From the NCBI RefSeq assembly GCF_000260985.4, contig NC_017857.3, positions 2,967,001 to 3,031,000 on the forward strand: 64,000 nt of DNA. The letters run 5' to 3'. Shown here in pieces: positions 47,355 through 57,774 of the stretch (position 1 is the stretch's first letter; every line of letters starts with the position of its first letter). Under the pieces are notes generated by a model. The model saw only the letters and a program-made list of their open reading frames with translations. It did not search any database and had not been told where the DNA came from. This stretch comes from Methylophaga nitratireducenticrescens. GTDB lineage: Bacteria > Pseudomonadota > Gammaproteobacteria > Nitrosococcales > Methylophagaceae. A program made the translations under genes and the position numbers.

Positions 47355-49676
47355 TTAAAAATTCAGACTCAGATTAGGTTTCACCTGTAACATTTGCTGA
47401 ATAAATTGCTGCTTGATCTGTTCAAGATCTTCTTCTGTTTCTGCCTCAAACCTCAAGGTTAGGCCAGGCACCGTATTTGACGCTCTCACCAATCCCCAAC
47501 CTTTATCAAAATTGACCCGTACACCATCAATCGTAATAACCTCAGCACCGTCGAATTGAGCATTTTGGGTGAATTGTGTCATAAACCGACGGCATTCTGC
47601 TGTATCTAAATCAATTAAAATTTCCGGAGTGTTAAACCTTTGTGGTTGTGCGGCAAAGATTTCTGTTGCGCCACGACGCTGTGGGTCATCAGCAATCAGC
47701 GCCAGCAAACGGCAGGCGGCAAATAAGGCATCGTCAAAACCATACCAATTGTCGGCAAAAAAGATATGTCCACTCAACTCACCCGCCAATTTTGCATCAT
47801 GCTTTAACATTTCGGCCCGAATTAACGAGTGGCCGGAAGGACACATCATGGCTTTGCCACCAGCTTTGGTAATAACCTGCTCCAATAAGCCCGTACTTTT
47901 GACATCATAAACAATGGTCGAGCCTTTATGGCGCTGCAGAATATCGCTGGCAAACAACATCAGCAAACGATCTGGCCAAATAATTTCACCTTCTCCATTA
48001 ACCACGCCCAGCCGATCGCCATCCCCATCAAACGCCAGCCCAATGTCCAAATGCTTATCACGTACCAGTTTAGAAATATCCTGCATATTCTGAGGTTGTG
48101 CAGGATTAGGGTGATGATTGGGAAAATGGCCATCCACATTACAAAACAGCTCATGCACATCACAGCCTAATGCTGTTAATAATTTAGGGACCACTTTACC
48201 GGCAATTCCATTTCCACAATCCACTCCCACTTTTAGTGGACGAGATAAAGGAACGACCTGCTTTACTTGTTCAATATAGCTACCAATAACATCGGCCTGC
48301 CGCAACTGACCTTCACCACTATATAGACGAGACTGCTGGATGCGCTGATAAATACCTTGGATAGCTTCTCCAGAGAGCGTTTTATCATTAATCACAATTT
48401 TTAAGCCATTATAGCCTTGTGGATTATGACTGCCTGTCACCACGACCCCACAATGTGTTCGCATATGCTGGGAGGCAAAATATACCAGTGGGGTCGGCAC
48501 TGCACCAATGTCAGTGACATCACAACCACTGGCCAAAAGTCCCTCAATCAAGGCATCGCTGAAGCTTTCACTGGAAAGCCGCCCATCCCGACCGACGATA
48601 ATCCGAGTTTGTTCCTGATGCTGAGCCTCAGTACCTATCGCGAGTCCCAATACCCGCATAATCGGTTCACTTAATTGAGTACCGACAATGCCACGAATAT
48701 CATAGGTTTTGAAAATAACAGGTTTAATATCCACTGGACGAACTCGGTCAACTGACTCAGTTTTGCTAACTTTTGGCGTTGCGACACGAATAGCGGTGGG
48801 GGTTGGCGTATGATCAATGTTCACTTCATTTTCGACATATTCCACCGGTCGTGGTCGTGCTCCGGTTTGAACTTGTTTTTTCGGTCTTAACGTACTAAAT
48901 CTCGTGGCCACTAACCAACATAGAATGCACACAATGATGATCAGTATGATCAATGCTGGCCAGGCTGCGGATTTAGCAACCCGATCAGCAGGCCAGAAGG
49001 CCAGTCGCCAGTAAGCCCCCGATAATGTCTGAGTATAAATAGGGCTGGAGTCCTGCACTGTATTATCACCTTGCTGGAACAGAGTTAACCAGTTTTGGGC
49101 GCCTTGCTGTAACGCCAGACTTCCTGAACCAATTGATAAATAGCGCTCTCTGAGTTTATTTTCCAATTCAGTAGTTTGTAATGTTAAAACCAGAAAGCGT
49201 GAAGCCTCCAGCCTTTTGGTCAACAAAATATGCGCTTGTGGGGTATTGGGCTGCATAACAGCAAAATCAGACATGCCTTGTTTCTCGGCCTGACGAAGAC
49301 TATTAATAGTGCCAAAACTCACAGGGATACATGCATCCGTAGTCGGTGCAGAGGGTATTGCTGCCAATACACAAGCCAGGGATGCTTCAGGCCAACCGTA
49401 AGCGACAGGATCTTCGGCATTTACTGCTGCCATATCGGCAAAACGTTGTTGCCAATCCTGCAACATATCTGTCATTCCTGATGCGGCAATCGCCAGCTTT
49501 TCAGTTTGTTGTTGGTTAAATTTTGTTAGCGCAGATTGTTTTTGATAATCATTAATCCATATAGCAGCGGCTAATCCGGAAACCACTATTAATATCATTA
49601 GTAAGATGGCCAGAGAACTAAGCCTTCTACGGAAGATTTTCAGATTTTGCAGGGCTAACAACACAGTTGTGTTCAA
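47355..49676 (-). CDS. algC: Phosphomannomutase/phosphoglucomutase with membrane-anchored N-terminal extension
   Basis: 773 residues. The C-terminal 450 are an AlgC-type hexose mutase with the phosphoserine loop [13 protein letters not shown] (about 410-422), the metal loop [13 protein letters not shown] and the sugar-binding GELSGH. AlgC interconverts mannose- and glucose-1/6-phosphates for LPS, exopolysaccharide and, here, CDP-glucose. The first 300 residues add two membrane segments (about 20-42 and 230-255) around a periplasmic domain of unknown role, then a linker. It is coupled to dut by a 4-bp overlap. Confidence 0.92.
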   Translation of the reverse strand: MNTTVLLALQNLKIFRRRLSSLAILLMILIVVSGLAAAIWINDYQKQSALTKFNQQQTEKLAIAASGMTDMLQDWQQRFADMAAVNAEDPVAYGWPEASLACVLAAIPSAPTTDACIPVSFGTINSLRQAEKQGMSDFAVMQPNTPQAHILLTKRLEASRFLVLTLQTTELENKLRERYLSIGSGSLALQQGAQNWLTLFQQGDNTVQDSSPIYTQTLSGAYWRLAFWPADRVAKSAAWPALIILIIIVCILCWLVATRFSTLRPKKQVQTGARPRPVEYVENEVNIDHTPTPTAIRVATPKVSKTESVDRVRPVDIKPVIFKTYDIRGIVGTQLSEPIMRVLGLAIGTEAQHQEQTRIIVGRDGRLSSESFSDALIEGLLASGCDVTDIGAVPTPLVYFASQHMRTHCGVVVTGSHNPQGYNGLKIVINDKTLSGEAIQGIYQRIQQSRLYSGEGQLRQADVIGSYIEQVKQVVPLSRPLKVGVDCGNGIAGKVVPKLLTALGCDVHELFCNVDGHFPNHHPNPAQPQNMQDISKLVRDKHLDIGLAFDGDGDRLGVVNGEGEIIWPDRLLMLFASDILQRHKGSTIVYDVKSTGLLEQVITKAGGKAMMCPSGHSLIRAEMLKHDAKLAGELSGHIFFADNWYGFDDALFAACRLLALIADDPQRRGATEIFAAQPQRFNTPEILIDLDTAECRRFMTQFTQNAQFDGAEVITIDGVRVNFDKGWGLVRASNTVPGLTLRFEAETEEDLEQIKQQFIQQMLQVKPNLSLNF

Positions 49677-50128
49677 TTTCTGCCGGTATGGCCAAAACCG
49701 CCGCTGCCACGTTCACTGGCAGTAAAGTCGGTGACCTGCTCAAAGCCCACTTGAACAACTGGAACAAACAACATTTGTGCAATTCGCTCACCCACTACGA
49801 TTTCAAAAGGCATATCGCCACGATTCCAACAGGATACAAAAATCTGTCCCTGATAGTCGCTATCAATAAGTCCCACCAGATTACCTAATACTATGCCGTG
49901 TTTATGTCCCAATCCCGATCGCGGCAAGATCATCGCAGCCAGGGCAGGATCGTCAATGTGAATGGCAATTCCGGTCGGTATCAATATGGTTTCACCAGGA
50001 TGTAATATCAGATTTTCATCCAAGCAGGCCCGCAGGTCCATCCCGGCGGAACCCCCGGTAGCATAGTCCGGCAGTTCAATTGATTTGCCCAGTCTCGGAT
50101 CGAGAATCTTAAATTGAATTTTTTGCAT
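49673..50128 (-). CDS. dut: dUTP diphosphatase
   Basis: 151-residue trimeric dUTPase that hydrolyses dUTP to dUMP and limits uracil in DNA. All five motifs are seen: [38 protein letters not shown] and [10 protein letters not shown] near the C-terminus. It overlaps coaBC by 20 bp upstream and algC by 4 bp downstream. Confidence 0.96.
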   Translation of the reverse strand: MQKIQFKILDPRLGKSIELPDYATGGSAGMDLRACLDENLILHPGETILIPTGIAIHIDDPALAAMILPRSGLGHKHGIVLGNLVGLIDSDYQGQIFVSCWNRGDMPFEIVVGERIAQMLFVPVVQVGFEQVTDFTASERGSGGFGHTGRN

Positions 50129-51329
50129 GATAGCGCTCAGTTATTAATGTTATAAGTTCGCGTGCAATTTCAAGTTTCGGAGCTTCAGCCAAGGACTTAT
50201 GCCCGCCTTCCCAGAAAATTTCCAGCGCATTATTATCCTGACCAAAAGCCCGTCCATCACCCACCTGGTTCGCTGCGATCAAATCCATACTTTTTTGCTG
50301 TAATTTGTGTTGTGCATATTTTTGCAAATCATCTGTCTCAGCAGCAAAACCAACCACCATCTCTGGCCGCTCACCGGCATTGGCAACCGCTGTAATAATA
50401 TCGGGATTCAAACGAAGTTGCAGTGATAAATCATCCTCAGCCGATTTTTTTAATTTAGCTGAAGCAGGATGCGTGGGACGATAATCCGCTACTGCTGCAC
50501 AACCGATATAAATTGCCGTTCCGGCTAAGTTTTGCATAACGGCGTCAAACATTTGTTGAGCCGTTTCAATCATTATACGGTTGCAACCAGGCGGGGCTTC
50601 CAAAGCCACCGGCCCAGATATCAGAGTGACCTTTGCCCCCAATTCAACGGCTGCTTGCGCCAGAGCATAGCCCATCTTCCCTGAGCTGCGATTAGCAATA
50701 AAGCGTACTGGATCAATTGGTTCATGCGTAGGACCTGCCGTAATGACTATTTGTTTTCCTGTCAGAGGACCAGCCTGCAACTTGCGACTCAGATGCATCA
50801 CAATATTTTCAACTGCCATTAAGCGACCTTCGCCCTGCTCCCCGCAGGCCTGCTCACCGCTTTCAGGACCAATAAATTCAATACCGCGTTGTTTTAGCCG
50901 TTGGCAGTTTTGCTGAGTCGCAATGTGCGACCACATTTTATTATTCATTGCCGGTGCCACCATCAGCGGTGCTTCAGAGGCAAGACAAACCGTGGAAATC
51001 AAATCATCAGCCAGACCATGAGCCAGTTTCGCCAGACAATCAGCAGTTGCGGGAGCAATCAGGATCCAGTCTGCCCAGCGCGCCAGTTTAATATGGCCCA
51101 TTGCAGCTTCTTCATCAGCATCAAAGAAATTCAATGACACGGGATTACCACTGACCGTTTGCAGAGTGAGTGGCGTAATAAACTGCGTGCCGCCTTGACT
51201 CATCATTACCCGTACTTCTGCACCGTATTCTTTTAATCTTCGAACTAAATCGGCTGACTTATAGGCGGCAATACTGCCTGTAACGCCAAGAAGAATACGT
51301 TTTCCCTGAAAAGCGTTTGTCTCAATCAT
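50109..51329 (-). CDS. coaBC: Bifunctional phosphopantothenoylcysteine synthetase/decarboxylase
   Basis: 406-residue CoaBC, catalysing steps two and three of coenzyme A synthesis from phosphopantothenate. The N-terminal flavoprotein (CoaC, about 1-190) begins [20 protein letters not shown] and has APAMNNKMW and the active-site cysteine in [11 protein letters not shown]. The C-terminal CoaB (about 190-400) has [20 protein letters not shown] and SSGKMG. It overlaps both neighbours. Confidence 0.96.
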   Translation of the reverse strand: MIETNAFQGKRILLGVTGSIAAYKSADLVRRLKEYGAEVRVMMSQGGTQFITPLTLQTVSGNPVSLNFFDADEEAAMGHIKLARWADWILIAPATADCLAKLAHGLADDLISTVCLASEAPLMVAPAMNNKMWSHIATQQNCQRLKQRGIEFIGPESGEQACGEQGEGRLMAVENIVMHLSRKLQAGPLTGKQIVITAGPTHEPIDPVRFIANRSSGKMGYALAQAAVELGAKVTLISGPVALEAPPGCNRIMIETAQQMFDAVMQNLAGTAIYIGCAAVADYRPTHPASAKLKKSAEDDLSLQLRLNPDIITAVANAGERPEMVVGFAAETDDLQKYAQHKLQQKSMDLIAANQVGDGRAFGQDNNALEIFWEGGHKSLAEAPKLEIARELITLITERYHAKNSI

Positions 51330-52693
51330 GCTGCATTTTTGCCTATGGCTAAATCACGTAAACTCAAGTCATCCAACACATTATTTTGTGCTTGATTCAT
51401 TTCGGAGAAAAATGCTTCGATTTTAGGCTCCGTGTGTTGCTGTAAAGTTGAAACACCAACTTCCTCAGCACGACGCAAACAAGACAGTATTTCACTAACC
51501 CGGATGTTACTGACATCACCTGCCAACGTATAAGAAATTTTATCCCCAGCCACTTCGACCAAAAATCCCCCATTTTCCAGCATGCCCAATAATTCTTCTA
51601 AGTTTTCACTGCTTAATGTGGTGAGCTGTTCTAATTCAGTGAGGCTGTATGCTGGCTGTTTTTCACAAAACCGACGCGCGATGATTGCCATCAGCCATAG
51701 TCCCTTTTTCTCACGTAAACGTGGACTTAACACCAGTGTTTTTCCACCCATCAAAACAAATTTTGGATGTTGCAGATAAAAAGCTACCTGAGATCCGGTC
51801 AGCAGAATATACCAGCCAAGGTATAGCCAGATCATAAAGAAAAATAAAATCGCAAAACTCGAATAAATGGCTGTGTAATTGGATGACGATGCTACAAACG
51901 TAGCAAACAGTGTTCCCAATCCTATCCATAATGCCCCCGCGACCATTGCCCCACCTAAAGCCGGTCCCAGTTTGACCTTGGTATTGGGAATAAAGGTATA
52001 TAGAAAGGTAAAAGCCAATACAATCATGATGTAGGGCAATAATTTGCTGAATATTAACAGCAAGGTTCCAAAGGGTTCGATTGACTGTAATGTCTGGACC
52101 ACACTATGGTTCAATACCGTCGCAGCAATTCCAACAGCTGAAAACACCAGCACTGGACCAATCATCACTACACTCAGATAATCCGTAAAGCGTCGCGCCA
52201 GAGTTCTGGGGCGTTTTACCCGCCAGACATAGTTAAAAGCACTTTCGACTTTCTGCACCAGAGCAATAATTGTGTAAAACAGCATGCCTAAGCCGATAGA
52301 TCCCAACACGCCCACTTTGACGTTTTCAACAAAGCCGATAATGTTACTGGTCATTTCTGCTCCACGCTCTCCCAGCGGAGCCATAAAGTTCAGCAATACC
52401 GGCTCAATCTGATTATGTACACCAAACGCTTTAAGGACAGAGAAGGCGACAGCGATTAAAGGCACTAATGATAATAAAGTGGTAAACACCAGGCTCATTG
52501 CCCGTAGATTTAATTCCCCAGTCGATAATTGCCTCGCCATCACATAAGCCACACGGCCTGCATGCCGTGTCAAACGTTTTAGTTTGCTGGCGCTTTCAGT
52601 CGTTTCCTGCCAAAGCTGAACCTGGAAAAAATGTTTTAACTTGTCTATATAGTCTTTCATACTGGTTATCATCCTGATGGCAGGTTTATCCAT
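51326..52693 (-). CDS. YihY/virulence factor BrkB family inner membrane protein
   Basis: 455-residue inner-membrane protein of the YihY family (once mislabelled RNase BN). About six hydrophobic segments lie between residues 60 and 320, and GAEMTSNIIGFVENVKVGVL and NTKVKLGPALGGAMVAGALW are typical. The C-terminal 130 residues are soluble and wing-helix-like. Function unknown. It shares one base with the NIF3 stop (TAATG). A later in-frame ATG 33 bp downstream has AGGA upstream, so the true start could be there. Confidence 0.88.
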   Translation of the reverse strand: MDKPAIRMITSMKDYIDKLKHFFQVQLWQETTESASKLKRLTRHAGRVAYVMARQLSTGELNLRAMSLVFTTLLSLVPLIAVAFSVLKAFGVHNQIEPVLLNFMAPLGERGAEMTSNIIGFVENVKVGVLGSIGLGMLFYTIIALVQKVESAFNYVWRVKRPRTLARRFTDYLSVVMIGPVLVFSAVGIAATVLNHSVVQTLQSIEPFGTLLLIFSKLLPYIMIVLAFTFLYTFIPNTKVKLGPALGGAMVAGALWIGLGTLFATFVASSSNYTAIYSSFAILFFFMIWLYLGWYILLTGSQVAFYLQHPKFVLMGGKTLVLSPRLREKKGLWLMAIIARRFCEKQPAYSLTELEQLTTLSSENLEELLGMLENGGFLVEVAGDKISYTLAGDVSNIRVSEILSCLRRAEEVGVSTLQQHTEPKIEAFFSEMNQAQNNVLDDLSLRDLAIGKNAA

Positions 52694-53451
52694 TAAACTG
52701 GATTATCAATGTCAATGAAATAGTGTTGCAGGCCGAATTTCAGAGCAAGATGCTCTCCCAAGGCTTTAACACCATAACGTTCTGTAGCATGGTGCCCTGC
52801 TGCGATGTAATGAATTCCAAGTTCTCTGGCCAAATGTGTTGTCTGCTCAGAAGCTTCTCCACTGATAAAAGCATCCAGCCCTGACTCTGCTGCCTGCTGA
52901 ATATAGCCTTGTGCAGCACCGGTACACCAGCCAACTGTTTTTATTAAACGATCATGACCGGTAATAATGGTAGGTTTTCGATCCAGTTGACAGGCAATAT
53001 GGGATGCAAATTCGTCTAATGTTTGTGGTGTTGCTAGTTTCCCCCGAAAACCGATGGCGGGTTCTCCGGTACCGGCAATAAATCCATCCATTTCTATATT
53101 CAGTATTTTTGCCAGTTGTATGTTATTGCCAAACTCGGCATGAGCGTCCAAGGGCAGATGATAGCCTATAAGATTGATGTCATTATTGATTAACATTTTC
53201 AAACGTTGATATTTAATGCCGGTCACTGCGGGGGCTTCGCCACGCCAGAAATACCCATGATGAACCATAAGAGCATCAGCATTGTGTTCCACAGCCGCTT
53301 CTAACAAAGCCTGACTTGCCGTTACGCCGGTCACCAGAATATTTACCTCTGGTTTACCCTCAACCTGTAAACCATTCGGACAATAGTCCTGAAATCTCGA
53401 TACTTCCAATTGCTCATCAAGATAGGCGATCAGCTCTGTTCGGGTTATCAT
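52693..53451 (-). CDS. NIF3/YbgI-family dinuclear metal-binding protein
   Basis: 252-residue NIF3-like protein. The metal ligands lie in MVHHGYFWRG (about 62-71), LPLDAHAEFGNN and the C-terminal AAGHHATERYG. NIF3/YbgI proteins are hexameric with two metals per subunit; the reaction is debated, with GTP cyclohydrolase-like and DNA-related roles proposed. It ends adjacent to yihY, and the plus-strand DUF4126 gene starts 52 bp from its ATG, so the two genes are divergent. Confidence 0.92.
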   Translation of the reverse strand: MITRTELIAYLDEQLEVSRFQDYCPNGLQVEGKPEVNILVTGVTASQALLEAAVEHNADALMVHHGYFWRGEAPAVTGIKYQRLKMLINNDINLIGYHLPLDAHAEFGNNIQLAKILNIEMDGFIAGTGEPAIGFRGKLATPQTLDEFASHIACQLDRKPTIITGHDRLIKTVGWCTGAAQGYIQQAAESGLDAFISGEASEQTTHLARELGIHYIAAGHHATERYGVKALGEHLALKFGLQHYFIDIDNPV

Positions 53452-53502
53452 CCAAATTACTCCACAAAAACTCTGATCACTATAACAAACGGGAGTGGTT
53501 AA

Positions 53503-54186
53503 ATGGATGCTGTGAGTATTATTGCACTGAGTATGGGTGCCGCCTGGGCCAGTGGTATCAATTTATATGCTGCGGTATTTATGCTGGGTTATATGGGTTC
53601 TACTGGCCACATGGTTTTGCCACCAGATTTGCAGGTTCTTAGTGATCCCCTGGTTATGATGGCTGCTGCTGTGATGTATTGTGTCGAGTTTTTTACCGAC
53701 AAAGTGCCTGGCGTCGATACAGGCTGGGATACTCTGCATACCTTTATCCGTATTCCGGCTGGTGCCATGTTGGCGGCAAGTGCAGTAGGAGATGTCAGCC
53801 CGGCCATCGAATTAACAGCAGGTCTGCTGGGCGGGAGCCTTGCTGCTGCAACCCATGCCACTAAAGCTGGCAGCCGATTAATGATTAATACCTCACCAGA
53901 ACCTTTCAGCAACTGGACAGCCTCAATAACAGAAGACTTGCTGGTGATTGCCGGTTTGTGGACGGCACTCACTCATCCGCTGTGGTTTCTTGCGGCACTG
54001 ATTATTTTCATCGTGTTAATGATTTGGTTGCTACCGCGTTTATGGCGTTTAATCAAAACGGTTTTACAATACATTGGAAGCTGGCTGGGATGGTGTGAAA
54101 AACCGGAACCGGCAAAAACAGCAACAAGGGATCAATCCGCTGAGCCCATAGTGGTTAAATCTATATCCGATAAATCCGAAAGCTAA
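53503..54186 (+). CDS. DUF4126 membrane protein
   Basis: 227-residue inner-membrane protein of the DUF4126 family, with five or six hydrophobic segments. ASGINLYAAVFMLGYMGSTG near the N-terminus and FTDKVPGVDTGWDTLHTFIR are characteristic. The C-terminal 40 residues are polar. Function unknown. It shares a promoter region with the divergent NIF3 gene; its stop overlaps the stop of the convergent cheR by 4 bp, leaving no room for a terminator. Confidence 0.85.
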   Translation: MDAVSIIALSMGAAWASGINLYAAVFMLGYMGSTGHMVLPPDLQVLSDPLVMMAAAVMYCVEFFTDKVPGVDTGWDTLHTFIRIPAGAMLAASAVGDVSPAIELTAGLLGGSLAAATHATKAGSRLMINTSPEPFSNWTASITEDLLVIAGLWTALTHPLWFLAALIIFIVLMIWLLPRLWRLIKTVLQYIGSWLGWCEKPEPAKTATRDQSAEPIVVKSISDKSES

Positions 54187-55016
54187 CGACGACGATACAC
54201 CACGCCATGCGGCGTGCGTTGCAAATCAAATGCATCGGTGTAACCACTAATTGTTTCCGAAGCACCTAAAAACAAGTAGCCACCGGGATTCAACGCCTGG
54301 GCTAATCGGGTAAGAATGTCTGTCTTGCGTTGCATCGAAAAATAAATTAATACATTGCGACAAAATATCACATCAAAACGACCTAATCCGGTATAGCTCT
54401 GCAACAGATTCTGTTCCCTGAACTGCACCCGCTGTTTGACCTCATCAGCAATTTGCCAGCGACCTTCAATCGATTTAAAAAACTGTTGTCGCCGTGTTGC
54501 AGATATTCCTCTGACTAAAGCATGTTCCTCATAAACACCCCGCTTCGCCAGGGCCAACATGCTGTTGGAAATATCCGTGGCAATAATTTGCGTACTTTTA
54601 AGTTTGCTGTCCGGTTTTTTACGATTATATTCACTGAGGATCATACTGATAGTGTATGGCTCCTGCCCTGAAGAGCAGGCAGCTGACCAGATTTTGCAGG
54701 GGGCAGTGATCCTGGATTCCAAATCAGCCAACGTCATCTTTTCAAAGACTTCGAACGGCCCACCATCCCTGAACCACGACGTTTCATTCGTCGTCATGGC
54801 ATCGATAACCGAGTCTCGCAAATGACGTGGATGGCCACGTTGTATGGCGTTTAACAGATCGGCGACTGATGGGATTGCCTCATCACGCAATAGCTTGGTC
54901 AGGCGACTGACAATTAAATACTGCTTGCCGTCACCCAAAACAATGCCACAGGCTTGTTCCAAAAAAAGTCGAAACCGTTCGTAATCAGCCTGACTTATGT
55001 TATTACCTTGTAACAT
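54183..55016 (-). CDS. cheR: CheR chemotaxis protein methyltransferase
   Basis: 277-residue SAM-dependent methyltransferase that methylates glutamates on chemoreceptors. An N-terminal helical domain (about 8-75) is followed by the SAM domain with WSAACSSGQEPYTISMIL, ATDISNSMLALAKRGVYEEH and FDVIFCRNVLIYF. No pentapeptide tail. Other chemotaxis genes are absent from the window, so it stands away from its receptors and from the flagellar locus. In pseudomonads cheR lies beside flgA/flgB; the intervening pilin and adhesin genes suggest rearrangement. Confidence 0.93.
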   Translation of the reverse strand: MLQGNNISQADYERFRLFLEQACGIVLGDGKQYLIVSRLTKLLRDEAIPSVADLLNAIQRGHPRHLRDSVIDAMTTNETSWFRDGGPFEVFEKMTLADLESRITAPCKIWSAACSSGQEPYTISMILSEYNRKKPDSKLKSTQIIATDISNSMLALAKRGVYEEHALVRGISATRRQQFFKSIEGRWQIADEVKQRVQFREQNLLQSYTGLGRFDVIFCRNVLIYFSMQRKTDILTRLAQALNPGGYLFLGASETISGYTDAFDLQRTPHGVVYRRR

Positions 55017-55118
55017 ACCTGTGTTTTGCCCACCCTAAATTGTTTGGTCTATGGTATTTAGCGGTCAATATGCTTAAATGTTTAACCGTTATAATTTAAC
55101 CATACTCTGATTGCTTAT

Positions 55119-55985
55119 ATGCCAAAAAACAAGCCAAATATACGCCGACGAAATATTTTGATCACTGGCTGTTCCAGTGGCATTGGATTGGAGGCTGCCC
55201 AGATATTACATCGGCGGGGTTACCATGTAATTGCTACCGTCAGAAAAGAGACCGATCAAACCCTGCTTTCACAAGCCGGTATCAGTAATTTACGTTGTGA
55301 TCTGGATAGGAGTGACTCCATCCAAGAGATGATTGAAACGGCAATGAAAGTGTTCGATGGAAAAATTGATGTGTTATTCAATAACGCCGCATATGGCCAG
55401 CCCGGTGCGATTGAAGATTTAAGTCGAGACGCGCTACGTGCACAATTTGAAACTAATGTTTTTGGCACACAGGAACTGACCAATCTTGTAATAAAACACA
55501 TGCGCCAGCAAGGTTTTGGTAGAATCATCTATAACAGTTCCGTATTAGGTCTAATCGCTCTTCCTTATCGTGGGGCATACAATGCCAGTAAATTCGCCAT
55601 TGAAGGCTTGGCTGATACTTTGCGATTGGAGTTAAAAGGCACGGGTATTACAATTTCACTCATTGAGCCTGGTCCAATCACCAGCCAGTTCAGGCAAAAT
55701 GCCTTCGCTAAATATCAGCAACACATTGATAAAAATACCAGCGCCCATAAGGCTAGCTATAACGCAATGGAAAGACGCTTGTTAACACCAGGGCCAGCAG
55801 CACCGTTTACACTCCCAGCCAACGCTGTCGTTGAGAAATTACTGCATGCGATTGAGTCCGATAACCCAAAAATACGATATTACGTAACCTTCCCCACCTA
55901 TCTGTTTGCTTATCTCAAAAGACTTTTACCAAATCGTGCCTTAGACTGGTTTCTGTGCAAGGTTTCTCGTAATGAACAACAATGA
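55119..55985 (+). CDS. Short-chain dehydrogenase/reductase
   Basis: 288-residue classical SDR with the NAD(P) motif TGCSSGIG (16-23), NNAAYG at about 89-94, and catalytic Ser, Tyr154 and Lys158 in YNASK. The C-terminal 40 residues add a hydrophobic segment (YVTFPTYLFAYLKRLL), as in lipid- or steroid-type SDRs. A basic N-terminus precedes the fold. Substrate cannot be assigned. It is a single gene followed by an IS remnant. Confidence 0.85.
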   Translation: MPKNKPNIRRRNILITGCSSGIGLEAAQILHRRGYHVIATVRKETDQTLLSQAGISNLRCDLDRSDSIQEMIETAMKVFDGKIDVLFNNAAYGQPGAIEDLSRDALRAQFETNVFGTQELTNLVIKHMRQQGFGRIIYNSSVLGLIALPYRGAYNASKFAIEGLADTLRLELKGTGITISLIEPGPITSQFRQNAFAKYQQHIDKNTSAHKASYNAMERRLLTPGPAAPFTLPANAVVEKLLHAIESDNPKIRYYVTFPTYLFAYLKRLLPNRALDWFLCKVSRNEQQ

Positions 55986-56138
55986 ATTAGCCTTTATTTT
56001 TCTTTGTTCTGATATGTTCCATACACTGGTCATTAACGTCTTCAAATGTCGTTTTTTATTGAATGATTTTGGAGTCGACTTTGCTATTCAACGACATACA
56101 AGAATTACCTGCCTATATCATCAAAATTGATGACATCT
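55986..56138 (+). other. Spacer with a 25-codon gene fragment cut by the IS3 remnant
   Basis: A TTG-initiated frame of 25 codons ends at 56145 with LLFNDIQELPAYIIKIDDIF. Its protein-like composition and its stop at the edge of the IS remnant suggest the beginning of a gene truncated by the insertion. I cannot name it. Confidence 0.3.
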
Positions 56139-56411
56139 TTAATTAAAAATCCGCATAAAAACCGGACGGCTCCCTTTCTTCTTCAGTGCGGGGCGAAGCT
56201 GGGCTCTCAGTTTCAGAGCTTCTCGTTTGGCTTCGGGTAATTCATTGGCCTGCTGCTCTGATGAACCGTGTTTAACGGCGTTAACCCACTTATACAAACT
56301 GTGATGTGAAACGCCCAAACGTTCAGCTGTTTCAGCAACCGAGTAGCCACGATCAAGAACTTGTTTTACTGCTTCATCTTTAAATTCCGGGGTATCTCTT
56401 TGACCACTCAT
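56139..56411 (-). pseudogene. IS3-family OrfA transposase fragment with frameshift
   Basis: The N-terminus is a good OrfA helix-turn-helix: KDEAVKQVLDRGYSVAETAE, then RLGVSHHSLYKWV. The expected leucine-zipper segment appears in a different frame (RTEEERE) after a small change following RAQLR, and the frame then ends in unrelated residues. The 90-codon open frame is therefore a fusion of orfA with shifted and flanking sequence. No orfB follows. Confidence 0.75.
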
Positions 56412-56473
56412 ATGGACTTCCTCCTATGCGCAAATAAGAGCCGGAAGTTGTCTACAATAGTCAGGGCAGTCCA
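56139..56473 (-). mobile_element. Degraded IS3-family remnant
   Basis: Only the left end and most of orfA remain. Read on the minus strand, the end TGGACTGCCCTGACTATTG starts at 56473 and is followed by a GAGGAAGT ribosome-binding site and orfA. The right end and orfB are absent, so the element is a deletion derivative and cannot move. Confidence 0.72.
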
Positions 56474-56872
56474 AACAAAAGATTCATTGTTTATCAAAGC
56501 ACTGGTCGATATCACCACTGAACTTAGTCCTCAAACAACCATTCAGTTTGTCGAATTTGTCGAACAAGATGAAATATTGGCCTTCTTTATGAGGCTTTGG
56601 TGTAAATTCAGTTTAGCAATACAACATGGTTCGACCACAAACCGGGTGGATAGAAAGTATTCACTACAAGCAATCTTTTTCAAAATCCCAACCATTGACT
56701 CAATGCTTCATGCTTGTGCTGTCCTTGCTTAAGTTCGTTTCATATTGGTGCAGTGCCGAGTCTGTTCACAGCCTAAAATAATTTAAGCCATTGATATTAA
56801 AAACCAAAAAAATTGGGCATAAAACCTGCTGACCGTTTCCTGTTTACAGCTAATAATCAATCTGGAGCTTTT
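56474..56872 (+). other. Spacer with a possible gene fragment
   Basis: An open frame runs through here to 56732 (its in-frame ATG lies inside the IS remnant at 56361). The part outside the IS, about 85 codons with TTELSPQTTIQFVEFVEQDE, looks protein-like but is not recognisable and has no ribosome-binding site. It may be the far side of the gene interrupted by the IS. The final 140 bp hold no gene and should contain the promoter of the FNT-cynS pair. Confidence 0.3.
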
Positions 56873-57700
56873 ATGTCTTATCTCATTCCAAGTGAATTTA
56901 CCAAAAATATGGTTGATGCCGGAGAAGCGAAACTCAAGATGGCAACCCGGGATGTTTTGATCCGATCCTATATGGCAGGGGCTATCCTGACCTTGGCCGT
57001 TGCCTTTGCTGTTACAGCGACGGTACAAACCGGTTTGCCAATTGTTGGTGCCTTAGTCTTCCCAGTAGGTTTTGTATTGCTGAATTTGTTAGGTTTTGAT
57101 TTACTTACCGGTGTTTTTGCTTTGGTACCATTGGCTTTGTTAGATAAAAGACGAGGGTGTACTTTTTCTGGAATGCTAAAAAACTGGCTTCTGGTAGGGT
57201 TAGGTAATTTATTTGGTGCATTAACGACCGCTTTATTAGTAGGAACAGCCTGGACCTTTGCCTTTACGGCCGAACCCGGCGCAGCTGGTCAGGCCATTGC
57301 CAAGGCAGCTGAAGTTCGTACTTTAGGCTTTGCAACACATGGAGGAGCCGGTTGGTTAACTGTCTTTGTCGCTGGTATTCTTTGTAACTGGATGGTTTCG
57401 ACGGGTGTTGTCGGCGCGATGTTATCCAGTTCGGTAGCAGGCAAAGTAGTGGCCATGTGGCTGCCTATCACCGTGTTTTTTGGTCTGGTTTTCGAACACG
57501 CAGTAGTAAATATGTTTTTGTTTCCAATGGGCATGCTGATGGGCGCAGAGATTACCATTGCTGATTGGTTATTGTGGAACGAAATACCTGTTATCCTCGG
57601 CAATATGTTGGGTGGCTTGGTGCTGACTGGCGGTATGTTATATGCGACACATTACAAAACGGGTGCAAATACTGCTGAATTTTCGGAAAAAATGAACTAA
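56873..57700 (+). CDS. FNT-family anion channel (formate/nitrite transporter), copy 1
   Basis: 275-residue pentameric channel of the FNT family with six membrane segments and the re-entrant loops. The central-His motif FEHAVVNMFLFPMG is present, as is PVILGNMLGG. The start is the ATG at 56873 with GGAG six bases upstream; an upstream frame is not used. FNT channels move formate, nitrite, hydrosulfide or small monocarboxylates. The next gene, 74 bp on, is cyanase, so cyanate or its relative bicarbonate/nitrite could be the substrate. Confidence 0.88.
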   Translation: MSYLIPSEFTKNMVDAGEAKLKMATRDVLIRSYMAGAILTLAVAFAVTATVQTGLPIVGALVFPVGFVLLNLLGFDLLTGVFALVPLALLDKRRGCTFSGMLKNWLLVGLGNLFGALTTALLVGTAWTFAFTAEPGAAGQAIAKAAEVRTLGFATHGGAGWLTVFVAGILCNWMVSTGVVGAMLSSSVAGKVVAMWLPITVFFGLVFEHAVVNMFLFPMGMLMGAEITIADWLLWNEIPVILGNMLGGLVLTGGMLYATHYKTGANTAEFSEKMN

Positions 57701-57774
57701 TTTCCTCGTTGATCTGGCACCTGTCCGCGGTGTTAGATTTTTATTCGAATGCAAACAGATGTTTTGGAGAAACA

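Noticed and set aside
56361-56732. 123-codon plus-strand frame spanning the IS remnant edge
   Set aside because: Its start lies antisense inside orfA of the IS remnant, so as a whole it cannot be an original gene; only the part outside the IS is kept as a possible fragment.
57709-57774. 22-codon extension of cynS
   Set aside because: The extension has no ribosome-binding site and does not resemble the cyanase N-terminus; the internal ATG has GGAG.
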